This document shows positions 44,870 through 54,840 of a stretch of DNA of 64,000 nucleotides, one piece after another. The DNA lies in assembly GCA_043808235.1 (NCBI GenBank), contig JAZDFC010000084.1:107203-171202 (forward strand). The letters run 5' to 3'. Within the stretch, counting starts at the first letter, position 1, and every line of letters begins with the position of its first letter. A model generated the notes under the pieces. That model saw nothing but the letters and a program-made list of their open reading frames with translations. It was not told the origin of the DNA and searched no databases. The translations under genes were made by a program, and so were the position numbers. Source of the stretch: JAZDFC01 sp043808235. GTDB lineage: Bacteria; Bacteroidota; Ignavibacteria; Ignavibacteriales; Melioribacteraceae.

Positions 44870-46654
44870 ATGAAAACTTTCATATTATTTACATTGAGCT
44901 TATCTTCAGTTTTGTTATCGCAGGATCAGATAGTAAATATCTCTAATAGAAACACAACATCACTTAACGGCGAATGGTCGATAATAATCGATCCTTACGA
45001 AAACGGATACTACAACTACCGCTACGAAGAAAATCCCTGGGGATATTTCAAAAACGCCAAACCTAAAACCAAATCCGATCTCGTGGAATATGATTTCGAT
45101 AAATCGCCAAAATTAAAAGTACCGGGGGATTGGAATACGCAGCGGGAAGACTTATTCTTTTACGAGGGAACGGTTTGGTATAAAAAATCTTTTGAATATT
45201 TTCCGCAAATCGGGAGAAGGCAGTACCTTCATTTCGGCGCTGTTAATTACAACGCAAAAGTTTACGTTAACGGCGAAAAAATCGGAGAGCATATAGGTGG
45301 ATTCACGCCGTTCAATTTCGAGATAACTTCTGTTCTAAATACCGGTGAGAATTTTGTGATAATAAAAGTTGATAATAAAAGAGAAAGAGCCGGCGTACCA
45401 ACTCTCAACACGGATTGGTGGAATTACGGCGGGATTACACGTGATGTAACGATTATCGATTTGCCTTTTATTTTTATACAGGATTATTTTATTCAGCTTG
45501 ATCCGGCATCGAGTAATAGAATTACTGGTTGGGTAAAACCAAGCAGTCCGGCATTCGACCAAAATGTCATAATCAAAATCCCGGAAGCCGGGATTGAGAA
45601 GGTAATTATTACCAACAGCAACGGAGTCTTCAATTTCTCTTTTGATGCCGATGTTCAGCTTTGGTCAACTGATTCTCCAAAGTTATACGATGTGATAATA
45701 CAATCGGGAGAGGATAAAATCACAGATCAAATTGGTTTTAGAAAAATTGAAGTGAGGGATAAAGATATTCTGTTAAACGGGAAATCAATTTTCCTGTGTG
45801 GAATTTCGATTCACGAGGAATCCCCTATCCGTGGCGGCCGTGCGTGTACAGCCGAAGATGCCGAACAACTTCTTAAAAGTGCAAAAGAACTTGGATGCAA
45901 CTTTGTTCGACTTGCGCATTATCCGCATAATGAATACTTGACCCGCTTAGCCGATAAAATGGGAATCCTCGTCTGGTCGGAAATTCCCGTTTATTGGACA
46001 ATACTCTGGGATAATCCGGATACATACAATCTGGCATCCCGGCAATTAGCGGAGATGATTGCGCGTGATAAAAATCGTGCCTCGGTTATTATTTGGTCGG
46101 TTGCTAATGAAACTCCCCGTTCAGAAGCAAGGTTAAAATTTCTTACCGGATTAATCGAGCAAGCAAGAATTGCCGATCCAACAAGACTAATTTCGGCTGC
46201 AACCGAACTAACTTACAAAGATCGGATAATTACAGTTGACGATCCGCTTTCAGAATATCTTGATGTAATCGGCGCGAATGAATATCTCGGCTGGTATTCA
46301 TATTCGATTGACGAAATAAAGGAATTCCAATGGAAGACAAATTTCGAGAAGCCATTGATTATCAGCGAGTTCGGCGGCGGTGCGCTTTTCGGAAACCACG
46401 GCGACGAACAAACAAGATGGACAGAGGAATTCCAAAATGCAATTTATCGCGAGCAATTAAACATGCTAAGCAAAGTAGATTTTTTACGGGGGATGAGTCC
46501 GTGGATTCTTTATGATTTCCTTTCTCCAAGGAGACCTCTCCCGGGTATCCAGGATTTTTACAACCGAAAGGGATTGATTTCAAACGATGGAAATAATAAG
46601 CTGGCGTTTTATACGCTTAAGAATTTCTATAATGAGAAAAACAGACATGAGTAA
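44870..46654 (+). CDS. Secreted glycoside hydrolase family 2 protein (beta-glucuronidase/galactosidase type)
   Basis: About 594 residues. Signal peptide ends VLLSQ. Sugar-binding N-terminal domain (SLNGEWSIIIDPYENGYYNY, LHFGAVNYNAKVYVNGEKIG), immunoglobulin-like domain, and a TIM barrel with LCGISIHEESPIRGG, FVRLAHYPHNEYLTRLADKM, acid/base Glu in IIWSVANETPRSE and nucleophile Glu in LIISEFGGGA. Substrate is a beta-linked sugar or uronate. Not linked to the pectin locus by position or direction. ATG 44870 gives a normal signal peptide. Confidence 0.9.
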   Translation: MKTFILFTLSLSSVLLSQDQIVNISNRNTTSLNGEWSIIIDPYENGYYNYRYEENPWGYFKNAKPKTKSDLVEYDFDKSPKLKVPGDWNTQREDLFFYEGTVWYKKSFEYFPQIGRRQYLHFGAVNYNAKVYVNGEKIGEHIGGFTPFNFEITSVLNTGENFVIIKVDNKRERAGVPTLNTDWWNYGGITRDVTIIDLPFIFIQDYFIQLDPASSNRITGWVKPSSPAFDQNVIIKIPEAGIEKVIITNSNGVFNFSFDADVQLWSTDSPKLYDVIIQSGEDKITDQIGFRKIEVRDKDILLNGKSIFLCGISIHEESPIRGGRACTAEDAEQLLKSAKELGCNFVRLAHYPHNEYLTRLADKMGILVWSEIPVYWTILWDNPDTYNLASRQLAEMIARDKNRASVIIWSVANETPRSEARLKFLTGLIEQARIADPTRLISAATELTYKDRIITVDDPLSEYLDVIGANEYLGWYSYSIDEIKEFQWKTNFEKPLIISEFGGGALFGNHGDEQTRWTEEFQNAIYREQLNMLSKVDFLRGMSPWILYDFLSPRRPLPGIQDFYNRKGLISNDGNNKLAFYTLKNFYNEKNRHE

Positions 46655-46679
46655 TTACAATTAATCCGAGAGGTACAAA

Positions 46680-47219
46680 ATGGAACAATCGAATGTACTC
46701 AAACAAATCCTAGTTAAAGAAGCCGAAGTTGCTTTTACTATTACAGAACGTCTTTTCCGCAAAATCAACGACAATGAATTATCGTGGAAACCGGAAACGG
46801 GTAACAACTGGATGACAATCGGACAACTATTAATGCACTGTGCAAATTTCGGATGCGGAAAAGCTGTTAAAGGATTTATAACAGGAGACTGGGGATTTCC
46901 CGAAGCAGCCGCATCAACCGATTCCGGTAATGATGCAAATTTGCCCCCAGCCAACGTATTGCCAACAGTAAACAGTGTCGCCAATGCATTGGATTTATTG
47001 GCCGAAGATAAACAGCTGACTATGAATCACTTTAACGAACTTGATGAAGAAAGGTTGTTGATCGAGCGGTTAACGGCGCCGTGGGGAGGTCCCGAAACTA
47101 CTCTATTCCAACATTTATTAATGATGATTGAGCATCTCACCCAGCATAAAGGGCAACTGTTTTATTATCTTAAACTAATGGGACAAGACGTAAACACAAC
47201 GGATCTTTGGGGAATGTAA
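46680..47219 (+). CDS. DinB-superfamily protein
   Basis: 179 residues of the DinB/YfiT four-helix bundle type: ETGNNWMTIGQLLMHCANFG and TLFQHLLMMIEHLTQHKGQL carry the His residues that usually bind a metal. Family members include thiol transferases, but the substrate here is unknown. Starts 25 bp after the GH2 stop with a GAGAGG ribosome binding site. Confidence 0.85.
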   Translation: MEQSNVLKQILVKEAEVAFTITERLFRKINDNELSWKPETGNNWMTIGQLLMHCANFGCGKAVKGFITGDWGFPEAAASTDSGNDANLPPANVLPTVNSVANALDLLAEDKQLTMNHFNELDEERLLIERLTAPWGGPETTLFQHLLMMIEHLTQHKGQLFYYLKLMGQDVNTTDLWGM

Positions 47220-47323
47220 ATAATTTAATAATAATCCTAATTACTAATATATGTGTATTTATAAATGCAAACATTTTCATTATAATTTATTACTTTGCCG
47301 GTTGAGATTATAATTGGAAAAAA

Positions 47324-48745
47324 ATGACTAAAAGATTAAACGTTAGAAGTCCTCTCGATAGTTTGGAACTTAGTAAAATTCCGAAAAAACTTCCTCCAAA
47401 AAAATATATTAAACCGGTTGTAAAATTTTCAACCGAAGGAATTCAAATAACCGGCGAATATAAAAAAGCTAAAGATTATATCGAATCAGGATGCCCGGTT
47501 ATATTTGTAAGCGGAAACGCCGGAACCGGCAAATCAACATTAATAAAATATCTCCGCTCAACGATAGATAAAAAAATTGTTGTGCTTGCGCCGACCGGAG
47601 TTGCAGCGCTCAATATCGAGGGTTCGACGATTCATTCGTTCTTCCGGTTGCCGCCCAAAATTCACAACGATGAGGATATTAAAGTTGTTTCCGACAAAAA
47701 GATATATCAAAAATTGGAACTGCTTATTGTCGACGAAGTGTCGATGGTGAGATGCGATATATTGGACAGCATTGATAAATTTCTTAGAAAGAATCGACCC
47801 GTCGATGCACCGTTCGGCGGCGTGCAAGTATTATTGGTGGGCGACTTATTCCAGCTTCCTCCGGTAATACCGCGTAAAGAACGCGATGTTCTCCTTTCAA
47901 AAGGATATGCCGGTCACCATTTTTTCAATTCATTTGTTATCCAGGATAGCCCGATAGTTCATGTTGAATTAACAACAATCTTCCGGCAGAAAGAAAGTTC
48001 TTTTATTTCATTACTCAATAACATACGCTTCGCCGAAAATGTTGAATCGACTCTGGCGGAGATTAACAAGCAATGTTATAATACCGGCAGACAAAAAGCG
48101 GATATTACTTTAACATGCACCAACAATAGCGCGGATCAAATCAATATTAATGAATTGCATAAATTGCAATCGAAGGAATACACATTTACAGGCGAAATTG
48201 CCGGCAAGTTTAATCTTGATGAGGATAAACTACCTTCGCCGATGAATCTAAAATTAAAAGTCGGCGCACATGTAATGTTCACCCGTAATGACGACAGCAA
48301 GCGATGGGTGAATGGAAGTCTCGGTATTATACGTGGAATTGACGATGGGAATATAAGAGTTGAAATTATTGATAACGACAGACAATCAATTCACTTAGTT
48401 GAGCGGGTGACCTGGGAGACATACCGGTATACTTATGATCATGATAAGAATAAAATATTATCCGAAGTAATTGGCGAATACACACAGTTCCCGCTTACGC
48501 TTGCATGGGCGGTAACGATACATAAAAGTCAGGGCAAAACATTGCAAAATGTATTAATCGATCTCGGCTCCGGCGCATTCGACTCAGGGCAGGTGTACGT
48601 AGCGCTTAGCCGCTGCCGTTCGATTGACGGAATACAACTTGCCCGCCCAATCCGTCAATCGGAAATAAAATGCGATCCGATGATAAAGCAATTTTTGGAG
48701 ATGGTTAAAGATTCAAATCGATTTACCCAAACATTTCTCTATTAG
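47324..48745 (+). CDS. Pif1-type ATP-dependent DNA helicase
   Basis: 473 residues, superfamily 1B. Walker A VSGNAGTGKSTLIKYLRS, APTGVAALNIEGSTIHSFF, Walker B LLIVDEVSMVRCDILD, FGGVQVLLVGDLFQLPPV, an IFRQKE motif, and a C-terminal motif LAWAVTIHKSQGKTLQNVLIDL with YVALSRCRS. Acts 5' to 3' on DNA; a role in replication or recombination is expected from the family. No associated mobile element genes nearby. Confidence 0.93.
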   Translation: MTKRLNVRSPLDSLELSKIPKKLPPKKYIKPVVKFSTEGIQITGEYKKAKDYIESGCPVIFVSGNAGTGKSTLIKYLRSTIDKKIVVLAPTGVAALNIEGSTIHSFFRLPPKIHNDEDIKVVSDKKIYQKLELLIVDEVSMVRCDILDSIDKFLRKNRPVDAPFGGVQVLLVGDLFQLPPVIPRKERDVLLSKGYAGHHFFNSFVIQDSPIVHVELTTIFRQKESSFISLLNNIRFAENVESTLAEINKQCYNTGRQKADITLTCTNNSADQININELHKLQSKEYTFTGEIAGKFNLDEDKLPSPMNLKLKVGAHVMFTRNDDSKRWVNGSLGIIRGIDDGNIRVEIIDNDRQSIHLVERVTWETYRYTYDHDKNKILSEVIGEYTQFPLTLAWAVTIHKSQGKTLQNVLIDLGSGAFDSGQVYVALSRCRSIDGIQLARPIRQSEIKCDPMIKQFLEMVKDSNRFTQTFLY

Positions 48746-48885
48746 TGATTCTCAATTCTCCTTCTTGGCTGCAGTCAAAAATAATTACTTCCTCGTGGAT
48801 ATGTAAATTTAAGTTGCTGTTCCGAAAAAAATTTCTGCCGATAGTATCCATGAGAAAAAATTTGATCAAGTACTTGCATCAAGTC

Positions 48886-49950
48886 TCACTTCGTATTATA
48901 AGCCAGTCCAACCGGGAACCAAGTAGTTGTAATTCCAAAAATAAATTTACCTCCGTGGCTATAAGCTGTCCAAATCCCGGGTGAGAATTCCCCGAATTTC
49001 AGAAATCCCGGATAAATATTTAGATTGATCATATAGTCGGTTCTTTTTGTAAGCAATAGGCTTGCGAGCAGAGAATTATTTTTATCATAAAAAACGCCAA
49101 GGTTCCAAACAAGATCCAATGTTTTTTTGTTAGTATCTACATCAAGTGTAATAAGTTTGCTTGCCGCGGCGCCAATACCAACAGATAGAGCAGTTCCGTC
49201 ATCATACTTATACGAAAGTCCGCCAACACCGTTGGTTCCGAAGAAATAAAAAAAATGCCATTTATCGAAATAAGGCAGTTGCCATTTGATTGAAAAATAC
49301 TGTCCGTTATTATGAAGCTCGCCGTTACGGACAGACATAGACGGCTGCAAAGACCAATCTGCAAGATTTAAGGTTTCGGCAAAAAACTTTTTCACACCAT
49401 CCGATGAGAATAAAATTATTCCGCCTAAATCAAAAAGATAAATATCCGCTATTGGATCGACATTGTCTCCCTGATAACTCCCATTCTCGGCAACTTCATT
49501 CACCAGGTGATAAGCTGTCATCGTTAATAATGTCCACAATTCGGGAGAATCATATTTGTGATATTCAAACCACTCCCTGGTAGCGGCATAAGTCATTCCA
49601 CCGCCAATTAGATGCAGCGTATAATTCGGCCAATACTGTGCATTGTTTTTATTGAAAGAAACCGGAAGGACCTGGTCTTGTATAAAATTCCACCAGCCAT
49701 AATTATTAATAGGAGTTATGGGGTCCACAAGATTTTTGAAGACGTTTTTTGCACCGGCATAAAAAGGGATTTTCATCACGTCCCTTTCATTATTCACTTG
49801 TAAAATGTCCAGCCCGCCATTTAAAATAACGAAAATCGGATTATAAAAAGATTCACTGCCGTAGTCCCGACCTTTATAAAAGAACGCATCCTGTGCGTTC
49901 GTCGATAGAGAAGAAAGTAAAACAATAATCAGAACAGAGATATATTTCAT
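48886..49950 (-). CDS. Predicted outer-membrane protein, function unknown
   Basis: 354 residues: signal peptide (MKYISVLIIVLLSSLSTNAQ), a region with YWPNYTLHLIGGGMTYAATR and LVNEVAENGSYQGDNVDPIADI that recalls DUF3943-type proteins, then paired beta strands (GTALSVGIGAAASKLITLDV, DYMINLNIYPGFL). Probably an integral outer-membrane or periplasmic protein. Family assignment is tentative. Confidence 0.7.
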   Translation of the reverse strand: MKYISVLIIVLLSSLSTNAQDAFFYKGRDYGSESFYNPIFVILNGGLDILQVNNERDVMKIPFYAGAKNVFKNLVDPITPINNYGWWNFIQDQVLPVSFNKNNAQYWPNYTLHLIGGGMTYAATREWFEYHKYDSPELWTLLTMTAYHLVNEVAENGSYQGDNVDPIADIYLFDLGGIILFSSDGVKKFFAETLNLADWSLQPSMSVRNGELHNNGQYFSIKWQLPYFDKWHFFYFFGTNGVGGLSYKYDDGTALSVGIGAAASKLITLDVDTNKKTLDLVWNLGVFYDKNNSLLASLLLTKRTDYMINLNIYPGFLKFGEFSPGIWTAYSHGGKFIFGITTTWFPVGLAYNTK

Positions 49951-50035
49951 GAAATATATTTTATAGTGAACCCGTTTATTAACTAATTGACTTTAATGAG
50001 TAACTAATTTTAGAGTGTTTATAATACAAGCAAGT

Positions 50036-51466
50036 TTATTTTCTTTTGGGCCGATAAACATGTGTTGCCGTTCCGAAAAACATCTCAGCCGATTCCATTA
50101 TTGTTTCGGATAACGTTGGATGCGGGTGAATACTTAACGAAACGTCTTTTACATTCGCAGCCATTTCAATAGCAAGTACGCCTTCGGCAATCATTTCGCC
50201 TGCGCCCGGACCAACCAATCCAACACCGAGAATTCTTTGTGTTTCGGGATCAATAATTAATTTTGTTAATCCGTCTGTTCTATCGAGAGTTAATGCGCGG
50301 CCGCTTGCCGCCCACGGGAATCGTGTTATTTCAACTTTAATTCCTTTTTCCTTCGCCTCGGTTTCGGTTAATCCAGCCCAAGCTAATTCGGGATCGGTAA
50401 ACACTACTCCAGGAATTGCATTTGGTTCAAAGGCTGCTTTATGTCCGGCAATTACTTCAACGGCAACCTTCCCCTCTGCAGATGCTTTATGAGCCAGCAT
50501 TACCCCGCCGACAATATCTCCAATGGCAAATATTGAAGAGTCATCGGTCTGTTGTTGTTGATTGGCAATAATGTATCCGCGTTCGTTTATTTTCACTTTT
50601 GTGTTTTCAAGGCCGAGTCCTGCAGTTATTGGTTTTCTTCCAACCGACATCAGCACTTTATCAAATTCATCTTCGATGAACTCATCGTTTTCTTTCTGCA
50701 ATTTCACCTTTATTTTATTTCCTGCTTCTTTCAATTCAACAACTTTTGTGTTGAGGTGGATTTTCTCAAACTTAGGCTCCAGTGTTTTTTGAAGAACATT
50801 CACAAGGTCGCGATCAGCGCCCGGTAATAATCCGGGCATCATTTCAACGACGTTAACTTTGCTTCCGAGTGCAGCATATACCGAACCCATTTCAAGTCCG
50901 ATATACCCGCCGCCTATAACAAGAAATCTTTCATGAATATTTTCCAATTCAAGAGCGCCGGTTGAATCAATGAGATTCGGAGAGTTGATTGATAATCCCG
51001 GGACCATGATTGGAATTGAACCGGTTGCGATAATTGCTTTATCAAAATTAACTTCCTCTGTTCCGCCGCCTGCTTTTTGAACATGAAGCATATTTGAATT
51101 TGTGAATGAAGCCGTTCCTTGTAAGTAATTAATTTTTCTCTGCTTAACTAATTGACCCAATCCCCCGGTAAGTTTTTTCACAACATTACTTTTGAATGTG
51201 CGGAGTTTGTCAATATCAATTTCAGGTTTACCGAATGTAACACCCCATTTATGAGCTTCTTCCGCTTCATGAATTAATTTTGCAACATGAAGCAGCGCTT
51301 TCGAAGGTATGCATCCCCGGTACAGACAAACGCCGCCGGGATTAATTTCCTTATCAATTAATGTAACTTGCATTCCCATGTCTGCGGCAAGAAATGCCGC
51401 CGCGTAACCGCCGGGTCCGGCGCCAATAATTGCCAATTGTGTTTTAAGTACCATATATTCTTTCAT
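50036..51466 (-). CDS. lpdA: Dihydrolipoyl dehydrogenase
   Basis: 476 residues: FAD loop AIIGAGPGGYAAAFLAADMG, redox disulfide GGVCLYRGCIPSKALL, NAD loop VIGGGYIGLEMGSVYAALG, FAIGDIVGGVMLAHKA, and the dimer-interface His-Glu in HPHPTLSETIMESAEMF. Reoxidises lipoamide in 2-oxoacid dehydrogenase complexes or glycine cleavage; no partner subunits lie nearby. Start may be ATG 51466 or the ATG four codons later. Confidence 0.95.
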   Translation of the reverse strand: MKEYMVLKTQLAIIGAGPGGYAAAFLAADMGMQVTLIDKEINPGGVCLYRGCIPSKALLHVAKLIHEAEEAHKWGVTFGKPEIDIDKLRTFKSNVVKKLTGGLGQLVKQRKINYLQGTASFTNSNMLHVQKAGGGTEEVNFDKAIIATGSIPIMVPGLSINSPNLIDSTGALELENIHERFLVIGGGYIGLEMGSVYAALGSKVNVVEMMPGLLPGADRDLVNVLQKTLEPKFEKIHLNTKVVELKEAGNKIKVKLQKENDEFIEDEFDKVLMSVGRKPITAGLGLENTKVKINERGYIIANQQQQTDDSSIFAIGDIVGGVMLAHKASAEGKVAVEVIAGHKAAFEPNAIPGVVFTDPELAWAGLTETEAKEKGIKVEITRFPWAASGRALTLDRTDGLTKLIIDPETQRILGVGLVGPGAGEMIAEGVLAIEMAANVKDVSLSIHPHPTLSETIMESAEMFFGTATHVYRPKRK

Positions 51467-51587
51467 TTAATTTTCTAAAAATTGTGCTGTTAAAATATTA
51501 AAAAAGCTGGATATAATTGAGTATAGCTAAATAGCTGAATGGCTTAATGGTTATATGATTTCATTAATTAATATGTTAATTGTCTCT

Positions 51588-52961
51588 CTAATTCAATTTG
51601 TACTTCTTTATTTTCGCAATCAAGTTGACTCTTGTTATCCCAAGTATCTCAGAGGCTTTGGTTCTGTTTTGATTAGTGAAATCTAGAACTCGTTTTATAT
51701 GCGTTTTTTCAATTTCTTCAAGCGAAGGCGGAATTATATCGTTATCAATCACAGCGTAATTCCCATTATTCTCTAGAAAATAATTCGGCAGTGATTTTTT
51801 CCGCAGTTCATTTCCAGTCTCAACAATGATTGCACTATTGATAAGGTTCATCAGTTCGCGAACATTGCCGGGGAAAGTGTATGAATAAAATGAATTTAAA
51901 ACCGTGGCAGATACTCTTTCCACCTGCTTGTCATATTTTTTATTGAACTTCGTAAGAAAATAGTTCGCCAATAATTCGATATCACCTTTCCTCTCACGCA
52001 GAGGCGGGAGACTTATTGAATTAATGTTCAATCTGAAGAATAAGTCCTTCCTGAAATTTCCGTTTTTTATTTCTTCGAATAAATTTTTATTCGTAGCCGC
52101 AATAATTCTTACGTCAACTTTTATATTCTTTGTTGAACCGAGGCGATAAAATTCTTCATCCTGTAAAACCCTCAGTAACTTAACTTGTATAGGCAGCGAA
52201 AGTTCGCCTATCTCGTCAAGAAATAATGTGCCGCCGTTAGCTTCTTCCATAAAACCAATTTTATCCGCCGACGCTCCCGTGAAAGCACCTTTATCATGAC
52301 CGAAGAATTCCGACGAAAACAATTCTTGTGCAAATGCGCCTGCATTAACTGCTATAAATTTTTTATCTCTCCTGTTGCTGATTTTATGAATTGCCTGCGC
52401 AATTAATTCTTTCCCGGTTCCGCTCTCACCCCAAATCAAAACACTATTATCGGTCATCGCAAACTTTTCCACATAGTGAAATATCTTTATCATTTTTTCA
52501 TCATTAGTAAGGATTTCCCTAAAAACATCCATGTACTTCAGTCCTTCAAGGGAAAAAGCTTGCAATATATCAATCTCATCTTTGACAGTTTTTACCGACT
52601 CAAGCGATGCTTCAATCGAGTTAATTAATTTTTCTTCTTCAATCGGCTTCAGAATATAATCATAGGTTCCAAGTTTCATTGCGGATATGGCCAGGTCGAT
52701 ATCTTCGACGCCTGTAAGTACAATCGTAACAATTTGTATTTTATTTTCTGAGATATGCTTGAGTATATCGAGGCCGGTCACTTCTGGCATATCCATATCA
52801 AGTAAAAGCACGTCAAATTTTTCACTGCCGAGCAGCGAGTATGCTTTAGTGCTGTCCTGAAGAATATGTGTTTCATATTTCCCGGTTTGCAAAAGAAATA
52901 CTTTCAAAAAATTGAGGACAGCCTGGTTATCGTCGATTAGTAAAATTTTCGGGAGTTTCAT
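51588..52961 (-). CDS. Sigma-54-dependent response regulator (NtrC family)
   Basis: 457 residues: receiver domain (ILLIDDNQAVLNFL, phospho Asp in DVLLLDMDMPEVTGLDI), AAA+ domain with Walker A GESGTGKELIAQAIHKIS, the sigma-54 contact loop GAFTGA, FLDEIGELSLPIQVKLLRVL and NVRELMNLINSAII, then a Fis-type helix-turn-helix (RTKASEILGITRVNLIAKIK). Last gene of the redox operon, overlapping the kinase stop by 4 bp. It probably activates the sigma-54-type promoter at the head of the same operon. Confidence 0.95.
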   Translation of the reverse strand: MKLPKILLIDDNQAVLNFLKVFLLQTGKYETHILQDSTKAYSLLGSEKFDVLLLDMDMPEVTGLDILKHISENKIQIVTIVLTGVEDIDLAISAMKLGTYDYILKPIEEEKLINSIEASLESVKTVKDEIDILQAFSLEGLKYMDVFREILTNDEKMIKIFHYVEKFAMTDNSVLIWGESGTGKELIAQAIHKISNRRDKKFIAVNAGAFAQELFSSEFFGHDKGAFTGASADKIGFMEEANGGTLFLDEIGELSLPIQVKLLRVLQDEEFYRLGSTKNIKVDVRIIAATNKNLFEEIKNGNFRKDLFFRLNINSISLPPLRERKGDIELLANYFLTKFNKKYDKQVERVSATVLNSFYSYTFPGNVRELMNLINSAIIVETGNELRKKSLPNYFLENNGNYAVIDNDIIPPSLEEIEKTHIKRVLDFTNQNRTKASEILGITRVNLIAKIKKYKLN

Positions 52962-54835
52962 AAATTTTGTTTCACCGGGATTCTTATTGTAAATTTTGTT
53001 CCGATGCCGGGTTTTGATTCAACTTCGATCCTGCCGTTATGGTCTTTAATTATTCCGTAACTGATTGAAAGTCCCAAACCAGTTCCACCCGAATTACGTT
53101 TGGTTGTAAAGAATGGATCAAAAATCTTCTTCAGCGTAGGTTCATCAATGCCGCAGCCGTTATCTTCAACAATCAGCAGTACTTCGTTCGTTTGTTCGTC
53201 ATAAACCGTTCGAATTTTGATAACGCCTTTATCACCCTCAATCGCTTCGGATGCATTCATCACAAAATTCAAAATTACCTGTTCAAGTTTGTTCAAGTTG
53301 CCTTTGAATGTTGGGAGGTTATCCGCCAATTCAATTTCGAGTTCTGCGTATTTTTTAACATGCTTACTCGTGAGTGTGAGCTTGTTTTTAATAATGTCGT
53401 TCAAATCAACGTCATCGGTAAAAGTATCTTCATCCTTCTTGGCAAAGTTTCTCAAATCGTTTACAATTTTTTTGGTGCGGTTAGCGCCGTTTATCATATC
53501 CTCAACGAGTGTGGAAATGTTCTCTTTGAAAATACCGTAATCCAATCTTGCGATTTTTAAATCTGGATTTTGTTTGCGATGTTCTTCGAGCACCGGAAAG
53601 ATATCATGAAATGCTTCCTGGATAATTTTCAGATTGCCGAGGATAAAGGTGTTGGGATTATTGATTTCGTGCGCAACACCGGCGACTAATTTTCCCAGCG
53701 ACGCCAGTTTATACGATTGAATCATTTGCACTTCCATCTTTTTTTGCTCGGTGATATCACGGCAAACCTCAAGCACTCTATCAACGGAACCAGTTTCATC
53801 AAGAATTGCGTAGGATCGAAGCGTTAAATATTTCTCGCCGGTTTCCTGCTGCACCATATTATTCTCACCGGTTTCAAATGTTTTAAGAGTCGGACATTTT
53901 TCACAGCGACTGTTCAGCCCGAATAATTTATTATAACATTTTCCTGAATCGCCAATTTCTTCTTTGTTCGACATTATAATTTCAAAGTCGCGGTCGATAA
54001 CCACAATTTTATCCGTAATCGCGCTGAAAAATGTACGCAGCTTCTGTTGCTTCCTGTTGCAATCGTTGGTTAATCTTAGCAATGCTTCATTCTTTGCAAG
54101 CAATATTTTCTGCTGCTTCTCAATGTTAACTGATTTCTCGGCTTCTTCGATGGCGCGCGAAAACTTCAAAGCGACTTCATCGAGCATCTTCTTTTCTTCT
54201 TCGAGAAATCCCCTTTTGTTTTTTAAGAGGACTTTGACTTCACCGGCTTTTTTCCCATTTGCAATTATCTCGGCATCAAGCGCTGCACAAATTGTACTCT
54301 CATCCCAATTGGTATCGCCGTAATCTTTTTTATAAACTCTAAAATAAATCAGTGTATCATCCGGGTATTGAAAGGCTGAATGAACATGCGGCACGCATAA
54401 TTGAAATGATTCATCGAGAGGTCTGGATATTTCTAATTCTTTACTCACATTATATAAGCACTGAAGTTCCTTTACTCGCTCTTTTAAATCATGTTCGATT
54501 TGAGTAATCTGACAAAATTTTTCTTTAAGAGTAAGAATAACTTGCGGCTGGTTATCGAATCCGACAGGAAATAGAATAAACTCATCCTCAAATACCGGGA
54601 ATTTAAATGAGAGTGGTTCGAGGTTGGAATCAACTGCAGCGAGCGAGGCAATTAACAGTTTTTCATTTTGATCGTGAGGAATTTGACCGGGAGTGATTTT
54701 GTGCACATCAATGGAATAATTATCGAGCAATTCCTTAATAAGGCGTCCTTCAAAAACTACGCGGTCGTTTTTATCGAAAATTACAACTGAATCGAATAGT
54801 TCGTAAATCAATTTGTAATTTGTCGTATGTGTCAT
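52958..54835 (-). CDS. Cytosolic PAS/GAF histidine kinase with Cys cluster
   Basis: 625 residues without membrane segments. N-terminal PAS-like domain (LFDSVVIFDKNDRVVFEG), a GAF-like region after KELQCLYNVSKELEISRP, a second PAS with the cysteine set GKCYNKLFGLNSRCEKCPTL, H-box ASLGKLVAGVAHEINNPNTF, and an ATPase domain (NLNKLEQVILNFVMNASEAI, DNGCGIDEP, GGTGLGLSISYGII). The Cys-x12-type set could hold a metal or sense redox state. Starts 5 bp after the large fusion gene, so it likely reports on that complex. Confidence 0.92.
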   Translation of the reverse strand: MTHTTNYKLIYELFDSVVIFDKNDRVVFEGRLIKELLDNYSIDVHKITPGQIPHDQNEKLLIASLAAVDSNLEPLSFKFPVFEDEFILFPVGFDNQPQVILTLKEKFCQITQIEHDLKERVKELQCLYNVSKELEISRPLDESFQLCVPHVHSAFQYPDDTLIYFRVYKKDYGDTNWDESTICAALDAEIIANGKKAGEVKVLLKNKRGFLEEEKKMLDEVALKFSRAIEEAEKSVNIEKQQKILLAKNEALLRLTNDCNRKQQKLRTFFSAITDKIVVIDRDFEIIMSNKEEIGDSGKCYNKLFGLNSRCEKCPTLKTFETGENNMVQQETGEKYLTLRSYAILDETGSVDRVLEVCRDITEQKKMEVQMIQSYKLASLGKLVAGVAHEINNPNTFILGNLKIIQEAFHDIFPVLEEHRKQNPDLKIARLDYGIFKENISTLVEDMINGANRTKKIVNDLRNFAKKDEDTFTDDVDLNDIIKNKLTLTSKHVKKYAELEIELADNLPTFKGNLNKLEQVILNFVMNASEAIEGDKGVIKIRTVYDEQTNEVLLIVEDNGCGIDEPTLKKIFDPFFTTKRNSGGTGLGLSISYGIIKDHNGRIEVESKPGIGTKFTIRIPVKQNL

Positions 54836-54840
54836 AAATA

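Noticed and set aside
47324..48745. Part of a defence island because of the Pif1-type helicase
   Set aside because: Neighbours are a DinB-like protein and an outer-membrane-like protein; nothing else defence-related is present.
48745..48984. Small open frame after the Pif1-type gene
   Set aside because: Overlaps the 3' end of the minus-strand membrane protein gene and has no protein-like composition or family resemblance.
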